DNA from: Nitrosospira multiformis
Lineage (GTDB): Bacteria > Pseudomonadota > Gammaproteobacteria > Burkholderiales > Nitrosomonadaceae
Direction: 5' to 3'
Assembly: GCF_003050865.1 (NCBI RefSeq)
Contig: NZ_QAOK01000006.1
Coordinates: forward strand, 78,100 to 142,099
Length of the DNA: 64,000 nt
Shown: piece after piece, positions 1-9,383 of the stretch
Position numbering within the stretch: position 1 is the first letter of the stretch
Layout: the number at the start of each line of letters is the position of its first letter
Made by a program: the position numbers and the translations under genes
Notes under the pieces: model-generated
Database searches by the model: none
What the model was told of the DNA's origin: nothing
What the model saw: the letters and a program-made list of their open reading frames with translations, nothing else

Positions 1-2252
1 CGGCGCAAGTCTCCCATTTTTTTCAATATCTCCAGTTCCGTAGACGTAATGATTCTTTGCTTGAGGGCAACCTCGATACTCTCTTCTTCCTGCGCGGGAA
101 TCTGCCCGCTCTTTATCGCCGTACGCAACTTGGCTTCTGTTGCTTCACAGGACACTGCGCGCTCCAGTGCCTGTTCCAGAATATTCAGCGGCTCGTCTTT
201 GGCTGGGGGTATGTAAATACCGGCAGTGAGGCGATCACGTGCTTCGCCAGGCGCCAGCATCAATTTTGCAATTTTGTGCTCCAGTTCGTCCGGGGGCGGA
301 GAGAACGGTTTGCCCAGCGGAAACACCATGAATCGCAGTACGCGCCGTGTAAATCCGGTAGCGGGAAAATTATCCAGTACCCCATCGAATGCCTGTTGCA
401 CGTGATACAACGCATCCTGCATGCACCAATGCAGCAGCGGCAGGTCAGAAGGGGGTTGGTGATCGTCCTTGAAGCGTTTCAGCACAGCGGAGCATAAATA
501 GAGAAGGCTTAGAATATCGCCCAGGCGCGCAGACAAACGCTCCCTGCGTTTGAGCGCCCCGCCCAGAACCAGAAGGGAGATATCGGCGAGAAAGGCGAAG
601 GAGGCCGAGCAACGCGTCAGCTGGCTGTAGTAGCCGTGTACTTCCGGATCTGTGTTGAGCGGCGCCTTCGCCAGCTTGCCGCTGGTAAGCCCGTGCATGA
701 GCGACCGTAAGCCATTGCCGACCGTAAAGACAAAATGCCTGGCCAGAGCCTTGTCGAATTCCACCAGCCCCCGCTTCGTGTCGGAATCCCCCGCGGCACG
801 GATTTCCTTCAACAGATACGGATGGCAACGTATCGCGCCCTGACCGAAAATGATCAGGTTTCGAGTGAGGATGTTGGCGCCTTCCACAGTGATGCTGACG
901 GGAATCTGCTGATAGCTGCGTCCCAGGTGATTGCCGGGTCCCAGACAGATGCCTTTGCCTCCATGCACATCCATTGCATCGTTGATCACCTCGCGTCCCC
1001 GCTCAGTGAGATGGTATTTGACAATGGCAGAGATCACGGAAGGCTTTTCCCCGAGATCCACTGCCCCCGCAGTCATCATTCGCGCCGCATCCATCATGTA
1101 GGTATGGCCCCCGATGCGTGCAAGCGCTTCTTCAACACCCTCAAAAAATCCGATAGGCTGCTTGAACTGCACGCGCACTCTGCTGTAAGCGCCCGTTGCG
1201 CGTGCGGCCAGCTTGGCTCCTCCGGTGCTCGTGGCGGGCAGAGAGATGGAGCGGCCCACCGCAAGGCAGTTCATCAGCATGCGCCAGCCCCGGCCTACTC
1301 CTTCGATTCCTCCTATCACATACTCCATGGGTATGAAAACGTCTTTTCCCGAATTGGGCCCGTTCTGAAAGGCGGCATCGAGTGGAAAATGGCGGCGACC
1401 GATTTCAACACCCGGCGTGTCAGTGGGAATCAGCGCCAGAGTGATGCCAAGATCCTTCTGGCCACCCAGAAGTCCATCCGGATCATGGAGCTTGAATGCA
1501 AGTCCGAGGAGGGTCGCGACCGGACCGAGCGTGATGTAGCGCTTCTCCCAGGTCACGCGCATGCCCAGCACCTTCTCATTACCCTTGAATGTGCCATAAC
1601 ATATGATGGCCGAATCGGGAATGGCGCTTGCATCCGAACCTGCTTCAGGTCCGGTGAGCGCGAAACATGGCACCTCCAATCCTTTCGCGAGCCGTGGAAG
1701 ATAGTAATTCTTCTGCTCTTCCGTGCCATATTGCAGCAGCAGTTCAGCAGGGCCCAGCGAATTTGGCACCATTACGGTCACTGCCGCGGTGCCGCTGCGT
1801 GAACTGATTTTCATGACCACCTCGGAGTGCGCCAACGCGGAAAAGCCGAGCCCCCCGTACTCCCTGGGAATAATCATGCCAAAAAACCCCTGGTCCTTGA
1901 TGAACTGCCATACATGGGGCGGCAGATCATGCAGTTCCCATGTGATCTGCCATTCGTCCAGCATCGCGCACAGTTCTTCCACAGGGCCATCCAGAAAGGC
2001 TTTTTCTTCCGCCTCCAGCTTGGGCTTGGGGAATGCCAGCAGCTTGTTCCAGTCCGGCCTGCCGCCGAACAGCTCTGCCTCCCACCATACCGTGCCCGCA
2101 TCCAGCGCTTCCTGCTCGGTTTGCGAGATAGGGGGCAGAATCTTACGGAAGATTTTCAGCAGGCGGCTGGAAATGAGGATGCGACGCACCTGCGGTACGA
2201 AAATGATAACGCTGGCAACTAAAATCAGCGTCAGAAGCAGAAATGAGATCAA
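1..2252 (-). CDS. fadE: Acyl-CoA dehydrogenase FadE, 3' end outside window
   Basis: Flavin-dependent acyl-CoA dehydrogenase, catalysing the first step of fatty-acid beta-oxidation. About 750 residues are visible and the frame is still open at base 1; the E. coli family member has about 814, so roughly the last 60 are missing. The product begins with a hydrophobic segment (LISFLLLTLILVASVIIF). Then come the acyl-CoA dehydrogenase signatures FGMIIPREYGGLGFS, CFALTGPEAGSDA, a VHGGKGI segment and the long FadE-type C-terminal region. No ATG fits. I chose TTG at 2252 because AAGGA lies 8 bases upstream and the membrane segment follows at once. The lipoprotein gene upstream is on the same strand, 65 bases away. 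Confidence 0.9.
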   Translation of the reverse strand, partial: MISFLLLTLILVASVIIFVPQVRRILISSRLLKIFRKILPPISQTEQEALDAGTVWWEAELFGGRPDWNKLLAFPKPKLEAEEKAFLDGPVEELCAMLDEWQITWELHDLPPHVWQFIKDQGFFGMIIPREYGGLGFSALAHSEVVMKISSRSGTAAVTVMVPNSLGPAELLLQYGTEEQKNYYLPRLAKGLEVPCFALTGPEAGSDASAIPDSAIICYGTFKGNEKVLGMRVTWEKRYITLGPVATLLGLAFKLHDPDGLLGGQKDLGITLALIPTDTPGVEIGRRHFPLDAAFQNGPNSGKDVFIPMEYVIGGIEGVGRGWRMLMNCLAVGRSISLPATSTGGAKLAARATGAYSRVRVQFKQPIGFFEGVEEALARIGGHTYMMDAARMMTAGAVDLGEKPSVISAIVKYHLTERGREVINDAMDVHGGKGICLGPGNHLGRSYQQIPVSITVEGANILTRNLIIFGQGAIRCHPYLLKEIRAAGDSDTKRGLVEFDKALARHFVFTVGNGLRSLMHGLTSGKLAKAPLNTDPEVHGYYSQLTRCSASFAFLADISLLVLGGALKRRERLSARLGDILSLLYLCSAVLKRFKDDHQPPSDLPLLHWCMQDALYHVQQAFDGVLDNFPATGFTRRVLRFMVFPLGKPFSPPPDELEHKIAKLMLAPGEARDRLTAGIYIPPAKDEPLNILEQALERAVSCEATEAKLRTAIKSGQIPAQEEESIEVALKQRIITSTELEILKKMGDLR

Positions 2253-2317
2253 GGTAATTTTCCTTGGTAGGTTTGTGACACCTGTAAAAAGCCGACTCTA
2301 TATACTGGTACGGCTTC

Positions 2318-2680
2318 TCAGCCGTCAGCCGGAGGGGGAGTGCCGCGGACATTCATCTTGTTATCCACTTTCTTCACTCCTTCAACCATCCATGCGAGCA
2401 TGTTGACACGATCCAGTTGAGCCTGATTATCCACAAAACCGCTCAGCATTATCGTTCCGTTGTGCGCTTCCACCCGGACGTCGAGATGCCGGACCTCCGG
2501 ATCCGCCTTCAAGGCGCCCTGTATCGAACTATTGAGCGTGCTATCATCCACAACCGCCTGGGGGTCCGGGATCTTCCATGATTCATGCACCTTCTCTTCT
2601 TTTCCGCAACTCGTCAGGGAGAGGGCGCCTGCGAGGGCAACGGCTAAAACTACGACTACGGGTTTATATCTATCGATCAT
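2318..2680 (-). CDS. BON-domain lipoprotein
   Basis: A 120-residue exported lipoprotein. Its signal peptide (MIDRYKPVVVVLAVALAGAL) ends in the lipobox LTSC, so it should be lipidated and membrane anchored. The rest is a single BON domain (roughly residues 45-112) with the typical pattern: DSTLNSSIQGALKADPEV, then VEAHNGTIMLSGFVDNQAQ. BON domains of the OsmY type are linked to envelope stress and binding of membrane or phospholipid surfaces; the exact role here is unknown. The ATG at 2680 is preferred over an upstream in-frame start because AGGA stands 8 bases before it and the signal peptide starts there. A small hairpin (2310-2325) covers the stop codon. Confidence 0.8.
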   Translation of the reverse strand: MIDRYKPVVVVLAVALAGALSLTSCGKEEKVHESWKIPDPQAVVDDSTLNSSIQGALKADPEVRHLDVRVEAHNGTIMLSGFVDNQAQLDRVNMLAWMVEGVKKVDNKMNVRGTPPPADG

Positions 2681-2739
2681 TTTATTTTTCCTGGTCAGAA
2701 TAAAAAATCCCAATCTCGCGCTGATCAAATAATTACCGA

Positions 2740-3852
2740 TTATGAAACCTCTGTAAACTTCAATCCAGTGTTGAGGAGGTATGTTTTCACCTGCTCAGGC
2801 AGATTTTCTTCCAGGCAGTCGAATTCTCTGCTTTCTTTCATGGAACGAAGCCAGGTGAGTTGGCGTTTCGCCAATTGCCGGGTTGCGGCTAATGCCATTT
2901 CCCGCATTCGCGCTGCGTCGATTGCCTTTTCCAGATGCATCCATACCTGCCGGTAACCCACGCACCGCATCGAAGGGTTTTCGTCGCTCAGATAGAATTT
3001 ATCACGGATCGCGCGCACCTCATCAATTAATCCATGCTTCAGCATCTGCTCGAAGCGGCGTGCGATGCGCTGGTGCAGCACCTGACGGTTGCCGGGAACG
3101 AGCGCTATCTTGACCACCTCGTAGGGTAGTGAAACATTTTTTGGCTTGCCCAGTGTTTCCGACATGGGTTTACCGGTCAGATAAAACACTTCCAGGGCAC
3201 GCTGTATGCGTTGACTGTCGGTTGGTTTGATGCGTTCCGCGCTGACGGGATCAAGCCGGAACAATTCCTGGTGCATCGCAGGCCAGCTGCTTTTCCGGGC
3301 TTTAGCTTCAATCGCAGCACGCATGCCCCTGTCCGCGGAAGGAAGTTCCGAAAGCCCCTCAAGGAGCGTCTTGAAATAGAGCATCGTGCCGCCTGCCAGA
3401 AGCGGAATATTGCCCCGGTCCGCGATCTGCCGCATCGTGCACAGTGCATCAGTGCGGAACCGGGCAGCAGAATAATGCTCATGCGGATCGATCAGATCGA
3501 TGAGATGATGAGGCGTGGCCGTCAGCGCTTCTGCGCCTGGTTTCGCGGTGCCGATATTCATGTGGCGATAGACCTGGGCCGAATCCACGCTGATAATCTC
3601 CACCGGAAGATAACGTGCGATATGCAGCGCGAGTCCGCTTTTCCCGCTTGCCGTCGGTCCCATCAGAAAAATCGCAGGCGGATAGGGGGAATAGGTTGCT
3701 TTCTTTTCATTCCGGATTCTTCTGCCCTGTTCTGTCACGGTAGCCGGAAAGAGTCTATGCCTATGGTAGTTGCGTGCGTCGCGGATTAACTTCTGTATTT
3801 TCGCCCAAGCGCTTCGAACGGTTCCCAGTTTGCGTCGCGAGTGGGCCGGCAT
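2740..3852 (-). CDS. miaA: tRNA dimethylallyltransferase MiaA
   Basis: Transfers a dimethylallyl group to A37 of tRNAs that read codons beginning with U. The P-loop GPTASGKSGLA, the SVDSAQVYRHMNIGTAKP segment, DLIDPHEHYSAARFR and the late RCVGYRQVW and TRQLAKRQLTWLR motifs are all family hallmarks. The open frame gives 370 residues, about 50 more than usual, with the P-loop near residue 65. The true start is therefore probably downstream, perhaps GTG at 3738, but no clear ribosome-binding site decides it. The usual neighbour mutL is absent. It is transcribed divergently from the DAHP synthase gene. Confidence 0.9.
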   Translation of the reverse strand: MPAHSRRKLGTVRSAWAKIQKLIRDARNYHRHRLFPATVTEQGRRIRNEKKATYSPYPPAIFLMGPTASGKSGLALHIARYLPVEIISVDSAQVYRHMNIGTAKPGAEALTATPHHLIDLIDPHEHYSAARFRTDALCTMRQIADRGNIPLLAGGTMLYFKTLLEGLSELPSADRGMRAAIEAKARKSSWPAMHQELFRLDPVSAERIKPTDSQRIQRALEVFYLTGKPMSETLGKPKNVSLPYEVVKIALVPGNRQVLHQRIARRFEQMLKHGLIDEVRAIRDKFYLSDENPSMRCVGYRQVWMHLEKAIDAARMREMALAATRQLAKRQLTWLRSMKESREFDCLEENLPEQVKTYLLNTGLKFTEVS

Positions 3853-3896
3853 TGAAATCTGTTTTATTCAAGGGATTAAACGCGATATTCGATTGA

Positions 3897-3926
3897 ATGA
3901 CAAGCATTGGTTTTTTCGGTTAGAAT
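3897..3926 (+). promoter_or_regulatory. Candidate sigma-70 promoter for the DAHP synthase gene
   Basis: ATGACA (3897-3902) and TAGAAT (3921-3926), separated by 18 bases, each match the consensus at five of six positions. They stand about 57 bases before the start codon at 3983, in the divergent gap between miaA and the DAHP synthase gene. Confidence 0.5.
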
Positions 3927-3982
3927 CCGTTCCTTGACCGGCGCGTCCAAGCTCGCGCGTTTGCCCAAACCAATTCTATTTT

Positions 3983-5137
3983 ATGATTCTTGTACTTAGC
4001 CCGGATACCGGACCTGAAAGTCCCGACTACAAACAGTTATTGGCGTATCTTGCCAATATGCCGGGAATATCCACTCGAGTACGCACCGAGGTCGGCAGTG
4101 AGCAGACGCTCACCGAAGTGTATCTGATCGGGAACACGAAGGCGCTGCTGGTCGAAGATATGCAAAACCTGCCCTGTGTGGAGCAGGTTGTCCGGATTTC
4201 GGAGGAGTATCGTGTTCTTGGCCGGCATAAGGATGATCACAGGCCTACTTATTTCGATTATAACGGAGTGCGCTTCGGTCAGGATACGCTGAACGTTTTT
4301 GCCGGCCTGTGCGCAGTGGATACGCTCGAACACGTCGAACTGATGATGCAGGCGCTGCGAGACAATGGACAAGTGTGCACCCGCATGGGAGCCTACAAAC
4401 CCCGCACCAGCCCCTACTCGTTTCAGGGCCACGGCAAGGCCTGTCTGCCCTACGTATTCGAACTGGCCGGAAAATACGGCATCAGGGTGATAGCTATGGA
4501 AATCACCCATGAATCCCATCTCGAGGAAATCTGTGATGCGCTTTATCGCACGGGCAATGCCACCGGTGTCATACTCCAGATCGGCACGCGCAACACACAG
4601 AATTTCGAGCTGCTGAAAATAGTGGGACGCCAGCAGGATTTTCCGGTGCTGCTCAAGCGTGGTTTTGGTATTACCCTGGATGAATCCCTCAATGCTGCGG
4701 AATATCTGGCATCCGAGGGTAACCGCAAAGTCGTTTTCGGTCTGCGCGGCATGAAAACCAACATGGGAGATCCGCATCGCAATTTCGTCGATTTTTCCCA
4801 TGTGCCGGTGGTCAAACGACTGACACGCATGCCGGTCTGCATTGATCCGTCGCATTCTGTCGGAATGAGAGCTGCGTCCCCGGATGGCGTACTCGATATC
4901 ATGCATGCAACTGCGCAAGGCGTCATTGCCGGCGCCAATATGATACTGGTGGATTTTCACCCCGCGCCGGGCAAAGCGCTGGTGGATGGACCCCAGGCGC
5001 TGTTGATGAGGGAATTGCCGCTTTTCCTGGAAGATGTGGCCATTGCGCGGAAAGCCTACGAGCAGCGTGTTGCCCTTGCCCAGCGTTATCAGGAGGATGC
5101 CGAGCCGGCGCAGCCCTCCTCGGTGCAAAGCGCCTGA
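3983..5137 (+). CDS. aroF: 3-deoxy-7-phosphoheptulonate (DAHP) synthase, type I-beta-like
   Basis: Condenses phosphoenolpyruvate with erythrose 4-phosphate, the entry step of the shikimate pathway. The product has 384 residues. The first 90 or so form a small N-terminal ferredoxin-like domain as in I-beta enzymes (VLSPDTGPESPDYKQLLAYL). The barrel follows, with GAYKPRTSPYSFQGHG, EITHESHLEE, LLKRGFGITLDES, GLRGMKT and CIDPSHSVGMR. The KPRTSPYSFQG and DPSHS motifs carry substrate and metal ligands in this family. The gene stands alone with its own promoter-like sequence. The paralogue symbol is a guess; the enzyme class is firm. Confidence 0.85.
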   Translation: MILVLSPDTGPESPDYKQLLAYLANMPGISTRVRTEVGSEQTLTEVYLIGNTKALLVEDMQNLPCVEQVVRISEEYRVLGRHKDDHRPTYFDYNGVRFGQDTLNVFAGLCAVDTLEHVELMMQALRDNGQVCTRMGAYKPRTSPYSFQGHGKACLPYVFELAGKYGIRVIAMEITHESHLEEICDALYRTGNATGVILQIGTRNTQNFELLKIVGRQQDFPVLLKRGFGITLDESLNAAEYLASEGNRKVVFGLRGMKTNMGDPHRNFVDFSHVPVVKRLTRMPVCIDPSHSVGMRAASPDGVLDIMHATAQGVIAGANMILVDFHPAPGKALVDGPQALLMRELPLFLEDVAIARKAYEQRVALAQRYQEDAEPAQPSSVQSA

Positions 5138-5265
5138 ATTCCCTGTCTGAATTTCTTTTCGGATAGACACCCCAGGCACGCCGCGCTGCCGGATGCCCTC
5201 AGCTTCCCCTTTCTCATTCTTCCAGTCCTTCTCCATAGACATGCCGGGAGGAGAGCAGCGCGACC

Positions 5266-6282
5266 GTGATACGCCAGGTCCTGATGCTGCTGTTCGCGTT
5301 GTTTATATCGGCTCTCATGGATTCCGGCGATGCGGGCGGCGAAAATCGACCGGCGTCCTCCTCGGGTTTTGCTACTCCCGCAACCGGAACTTCTTTGCCG
5401 GTTTTTCCGGAGACGATGACGGACGATGACGGTCGCAGTGTTCTTATGACTCACACTGCAATGCGCATCATTTCACTTTCACCCAATATCACTGAACTGA
5501 TTTTTGCTGCTGGAGCTGGGAAAAAACTGGTTGGAGTCAGCAGGCACAGCAATTATCCGGATGCTGCAAAATCCATTCCCGACATAGGGGATTCGTTCAG
5601 TCTGGATCTTGAAAGAATTGTCGCGCTACAGCCCGATCTGCTGCTGGCCTGGCGCAGTGGCAAGGCCAGAGCCGATATCGAGAAGCTGGAAAGACTTGGC
5701 CTGACCGTTTTTACGACAGAGGCGGTCACGCTGGCTGATGTGCCGCGCCTGCTGCGAACAATCGGCAGACTGGCCGGAACCTCAGGATCGGCGGAACGGA
5801 CGGCGAAGACCTATGAAGAGGCGTTGCAGCAGATCGAGAACAGCTACAGCAACCGCCCGAAGGTCAGCGTATTCCAGTTGATCTGGCATCAGCCGCTGAT
5901 GACGGTAAACAACAAGCACCTCATCAGCGATGTCATCCGCGTATGCGGCGGCACGAACGTGTTTGCGCTGTCATCTTCCCTGACGCCAGTGGTATCCGGG
6001 GAAAACCTGCTTGCGGCGGATCCTGATGCCATCATCAGCAGCGTCTTATTGGAGCAGGAAGAAAGCGCGCCGGCTGAAGTCAAAGCTTTCCTCCGGCAGT
6101 TTTCGCAGCTCAGCGCGGTGAGGAATAACAATATATTTTTCGTGCACCCCGATCTGATCCAACGCCAGACGACGCGCGTGTTACAGGGGACTCGCCTGGT
6201 TTGCGAACAGCTGGAACGTGTTCGTTCCCGTCGAAAAATCGACCGCTTGACTGATCCTGATTTTCGTACTCCCCCGCCATGA
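5266..6282 (+). CDS. BtuF-like periplasmic cobalamin/siderophore-binding protein
   Basis: Substrate-binding protein of the helical-backbone (BtuF/FepB/TroA) class that delivers vitamin B12 or a chelate to an ABC importer. It starts at GTG (5266) after a GGGAGGAGAG ribosome-binding site and has a short N-terminal hydrophobic signal. The mature part shows RIISLSPNITELIFAAGAG, VGVSRHSNYPDAAKSIPDIGD, LDLERIVALQPDLLLAW and the late FFVHPDLIQRQTTRVLQG, all typical of the family. No permease or ATPase gene is nearby and no cobalamin riboswitch is visible. B12 is the likely ligand, because the metH in this window needs it, but that is inference. Confidence 0.75.
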   Translation: MIRQVLMLLFALFISALMDSGDAGGENRPASSSGFATPATGTSLPVFPETMTDDDGRSVLMTHTAMRIISLSPNITELIFAAGAGKKLVGVSRHSNYPDAAKSIPDIGDSFSLDLERIVALQPDLLLAWRSGKARADIEKLERLGLTVFTTEAVTLADVPRLLRTIGRLAGTSGSAERTAKTYEEALQQIENSYSNRPKVSVFQLIWHQPLMTVNNKHLISDVIRVCGGTNVFALSSSLTPVVSGENLLAADPDAIISSVLLEQEESAPAEVKAFLRQFSQLSAVRNNNIFFVHPDLIQRQTTRVLQGTRLVCEQLERVRSRRKIDRLTDPDFRTPPP

Positions 6283-6537
6283 ACATGCGCGCCCGGCAGG
6301 CGCTCGGAAACGGATTTGTCAATCAGGAGGATAAGAATTTCTCTTGAGAAAACATATGAATGGTAAAATAGGCGTTTGTGCCTTTGCCTTCCCCGGACTG
6401 CATTGATGCGGCCACGATTTGTAGAATGGTTCCACACTTGCAGGCATACAGAGGTTATCCAGGGGATTAATCTGAGGGTATATGTCGAATGCTAACCGTA
6501 CCGCCAGCGGTATTTGTGCTTGAATGAGGTGTACTTA

Positions 6538-7497
6538 ATGGAAAACGGCGAAATGATCAAGGTATTGCTTGCAAACCCTCGCGGTTTCTGTGCAGGCGTG
6601 GACCGGGCAATCGAAATTGTCGAGCGTGCACTCAGCGTGCATGGCGCGCCGATCTACGTGCGCCACGAAGTCGTGCACAACCGTTTCGTGGTGGAGGATC
6701 TGGAAAAAAAGGGGGCAGTATTTGTCGAGAACCTTGATGAAGTTCCGCCCGGCAGCATTCTGATCTTCAGTGCTCACGGGGTTTCCCATGCCGTGCGGCG
6801 CGAAGCCGAGGCGGGACAATTCAAGGTATTCGATGCCACGTGTCCGCTCGTGACCAAAGTCCATATTGAAGTGGCAAGGATGCGGGACCAGGGAAGAGAA
6901 ATCATCATGATCGGCCATGCGGGTCACCCGGAGGTGGAAGGCACCATGGGCCAGGCCGAAGGGGAGGGTCCTTCCATGTATCTGGTGGAAACAGAAGAGG
7001 ATGTCGAGAAACTGCAGGTGCGGGATCCGGCTCACCTGGCTTACGTGACCCAGACCACCTTATCCGTGGATGATGCCAACCGTGTGATCCAGGCCCTGAA
7101 AGGGCGTTTTCCCAAAATCCTCGGTCCAAAAAAGGATGATATCTGCTACGCCACCCAGAACCGGCAGGATGCGGTAAAAACGATGGTCAAGCAATGCGAT
7201 CTCGTGATCGTGGTGGGCTCGCCCAATAGCTCCAACTCAAACCGCTTGTGCGAAGTCGCGAGAAATGCCGGCGTGGATGCATACATGCTGGACCGGGCGG
7301 AACAATTGCAGGAAGCCTGGCTGAAAGGCAAAATGCGGATCGGTATTACCGCGGGGGCATCGGCGCCGGAAGTGCTTGTACAGGAAGTCATCTCGCGACT
7401 CAGACAAATCGTGTCAGAGCAAGCGGAACGGGAAGTGGTGGTGGAAGAGTTGAGCGGAGTGGTTGAGTCAGTGGTGTTTCCATTGCCAAGAAACTGA
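6538..7497 (+). CDS. ispH: 4-hydroxy-3-methylbut-2-enyl diphosphate reductase IspH
   Basis: Last enzyme of the MEP isoprenoid pathway: an iron-sulfur protein that reduces HMBPP to IPP and DMAPP. The 319-residue product has [20 protein letters not shown] with the first cluster cysteine, the second in [11 protein letters not shown], and the third in the conserved [11 protein letters not shown] region. [28 protein letters not shown] and [16 protein letters not shown] are also family motifs. ATG at 6538 is preferred to the TTG at 6514 because GAGGT lies 7 bases before it. It stands alone between the BtuF-like gene and kdsC. Confidence 0.95.
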   Translation: MENGEMIKVLLANPRGFCAGVDRAIEIVERALSVHGAPIYVRHEVVHNRFVVEDLEKKGAVFVENLDEVPPGSILIFSAHGVSHAVRREAEAGQFKVFDATCPLVTKVHIEVARMRDQGREIIMIGHAGHPEVEGTMGQAEGEGPSMYLVETEEDVEKLQVRDPAHLAYVTQTTLSVDDANRVIQALKGRFPKILGPKKDDICYATQNRQDAVKTMVKQCDLVIVVGSPNSSNSNRLCEVARNAGVDAYMLDRAEQLQEAWLKGKMRIGITAGASAPEVLVQEVISRLRQIVSEQAEREVVVEELSGVVESVVFPLPRN

Positions 7498-7721
7498 TCC
7501 CGCCTTTTCATCCGGCAGTTTTACTCCCTTAGCTCGAAAACTCCTTGCTTCCGTCCATCAGTGCCCGCTCGGGCTGACGCGCGACCTCAGCGACATAGCG
7601 GGTAGCTGCGGCATTCATTCATATCCTACGTTTTCACCGAGCTTCGGCATTCATACGCAATGCAGGTTGTTCCAGAGTTTTTACAAGTTCATTTGTTCTG
7701 ACTGTTTCAGCCAATAGCAAA

Positions 7722-8246
7722 ATGCAACACATATACGAAAAGGCAAGAAAGATCACGATGGTTATCTTCGATGTGGATGGAGTGCTCACGGACGGAAGCC
7801 TCTATCTCACGGATGGAGGTGAGGAGATCAAGGCGTTCAACAGCCAGGATGGCCATGGCCTGAAAATGCTCAAGGCAACGGGAATCAAGGTGGCACTTAT
7901 CACTGGCCGTCAGTCCCGTTGCGTGGATTTGAAGGCAAAGGACTGGGGCGTTACCCTCGTTTATCAAGGCGCAAAAAACAAGCTTCCCGCGTTCGAGGCC
8001 TTGCTCGAGGACCAGCACCTGGATGCATCATCGTGTGCATATGTGGGAGATGATCTGATCGATCTGCCGATCCTGCTGCGCTGCGGTCTTGCCATCTCCG
8101 TGCCTGCCGCGCCTGCCCTGGTGAAAAAGCACGCGCACTATATAACCCGTCTGGAAGGAGGGCGGGGTGCGGCACGCGAGATCTGCGAAATGATCATGCA
8201 GGCACAGGACACGCTGGACGCACATCTTGCGACTTATCTCACATGA
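7722..8246 (+). CDS. kdsC: 3-deoxy-D-manno-octulosonate 8-phosphate phosphatase KdsC
   Basis: HAD-family phosphatase that releases Kdo from Kdo-8-phosphate for lipopolysaccharide inner core. It has 174 residues. The nucleophile motif is FDVDGVLTDG, motif II is ALITGRQS, and the metal motif is YVGDDLIDLP, all in the C0 (capless, tetrameric) arrangement of KdsC. It opens the Lpt cluster and overlaps lptC by 4 bases (ATGA), which suggests coupled translation. The isomerase gene kdsD, often directly upstream in other proteobacteria, is not present. Confidence 0.92.
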   Translation: MQHIYEKARKITMVIFDVDGVLTDGSLYLTDGGEEIKAFNSQDGHGLKMLKATGIKVALITGRQSRCVDLKAKDWGVTLVYQGAKNKLPAFEALLEDQHLDASSCAYVGDDLIDLPILLRCGLAISVPAAPALVKKHAHYITRLEGGRGAAREICEMIMQAQDTLDAHLATYLT

Positions 8247-8815
8247 TTGGCCACCTTCGCCTCGGGTTCCTTTTCGTTATAATAGCCCTGTTTGCATCAT
8301 TGCTATTCCTGCTGAATCAGGACGGGCACGCGCCTTTGCTTGCGCCGGAGAGTGCATCGGTACGGGCTCCCGATTATGTTTTGGAAGATTTTTCTGCCAT
8401 TCGCACGGATGAGAATGACGCGGGATACAGAATGCTTCTCGGAAAAAAAATGGTGCATTATCCCGACGATGATTCGGCTGAGCTGGAACAACCCCGTTTA
8501 ATTACTATCGAACCCGGTAAACCTCCGGTACAACTGAAGGCGGATCATGCCAGGATGTCTGCCGAGGGCGAAGACATTTATTTGAGCGGCAATGTGGTGA
8601 TTGTCCGAAATGCGGGTAAAGGCCGCGGTGAGACAATCTTGACGACCAGCCTGTTGCATCTTATTCCCGACCAGGATATTGCGCGAACCGACAAGCCCGT
8701 GGAGATAATTGAAACGAATGCCACTATCAGAGCGATTGGAATGGAAATGAACAATCGTACCGGCACCACGCAGTTGCTGTCGCAAGTAAAGGTCGTGCAT
8801 GACAAGCAACGCTAG
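8243..8815 (+). CDS. lptC: LPS export protein LptC
   Basis: Inner-membrane component of the Lpt bridge that receives lipopolysaccharide from LptB2FG and passes it to LptA. The 190-residue product has one N-terminal membrane helix (LGFLFVIIALFASLLFLL) followed by a periplasmic beta-jellyroll with LKADHARMSAEGEDIYLSGN and LLHLIPDQDIARTDKPVEI, typical of LptC. It overlaps kdsC by 4 bases and lptA by 17 bases, so the three genes form one transcription unit. Confidence 0.9.
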   Translation: MIGHLRLGFLFVIIALFASLLFLLNQDGHAPLLAPESASVRAPDYVLEDFSAIRTDENDAGYRMLLGKKMVHYPDDDSAELEQPRLITIEPGKPPVQLKADHARMSAEGEDIYLSGNVVIVRNAGKGRGETILTTSLLHLIPDQDIARTDKPVEIIETNATIRAIGMEMNNRTGTTQLLSQVKVVHDKQR

Positions 8816-9371
8816 GTTCTCTTTCACGATTTCCATGAAACCCCTGTCTGCTGCTTTTCTCGCCGTGATGCTCTTCAGCGCACCGGCTCTGGCCGAGCGG
8901 GCCGACAGCGACAAGCCCGTGCACCTGGAGGCGGACCGCGCTACCGTGCAGGATGCCAACAAGCTGGCGACCTTTATCGGCAATGTCGTACTGACACAGG
9001 GAACACTGATTATTCGCGCAGATAAGATGACAGTGAAAGAAGACGCTAACGGTTTTCAATACGCCACTGCTTTCGGCAATCTCGCCAGTTTTCGCCAGAA
9101 GCGCGATGGCAAGGATGAATACGTGGAGGGCTGGAGCGAGCGTATGGAATACGATGGCAAGGCCGACAAGGTTCAGCTTTTCAAGAAAGCAAGGCTGAGA
9201 CGCGGGAAGGATGAAGTTCATGGAGACTATATTTCCTACGATGCGATCAACGAATTCTTTCAGGTAAATGGCGAGGGCGGAACAAGCACCCAAACCCATT
9301 CCGAGGGCAGGGTGAGGGCTGTGATACAGCCCAAGAAGAAGGAACCCAAGCCCGAGGCAGACAATTCATAA
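8799..9371 (+). CDS. lptA: Periplasmic LPS bridge protein LptA
   Basis: Periplasmic protein that polymerises into the bridge carrying lipopolysaccharide to the outer membrane. It has a signal peptide with a cleavage site after FSAPALA (the mature protein starts near ERADSDKP) and an OstA-like domain: VHLEADRATVQDANKLATFIGNV, then RADKMTV and MEYDGKADKVQLFKKARLRRG. The lysine-rich tail is short. The start overlaps the end of lptC by 17 bases; the next gene, lptB, follows after 12 bases. Confidence 0.92.
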   Translation: MTSNARFSFTISMKPLSAAFLAVMLFSAPALAERADSDKPVHLEADRATVQDANKLATFIGNVVLTQGTLIIRADKMTVKEDANGFQYATAFGNLASFRQKRDGKDEYVEGWSERMEYDGKADKVQLFKKARLRRGKDEVHGDYISYDAINEFFQVNGEGGTSTQTHSEGRVRAVIQPKKKEPKPEADNS

Positions 9372-9383
9372 ACGAACATCGTT

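Noticed and set aside
735..1802. Forward open frame of 355 codons
   Set aside because: It is antisense to fadE, whose reading shows continuous family motifs; the forward product has no protein-like features.
4037..5242. Reverse open frame of 401 codons over the DAHP synthase gene
   Set aside because: A shadow of a firmly identified gene; rich in His and Arg with no recognisable domain.
6325..6406. AGGAGG followed by a 20-codon TTG frame before ispH
   Set aside because: Spacing of 13 bases and a very short, uninformative peptide; a leader peptide cannot be supported.
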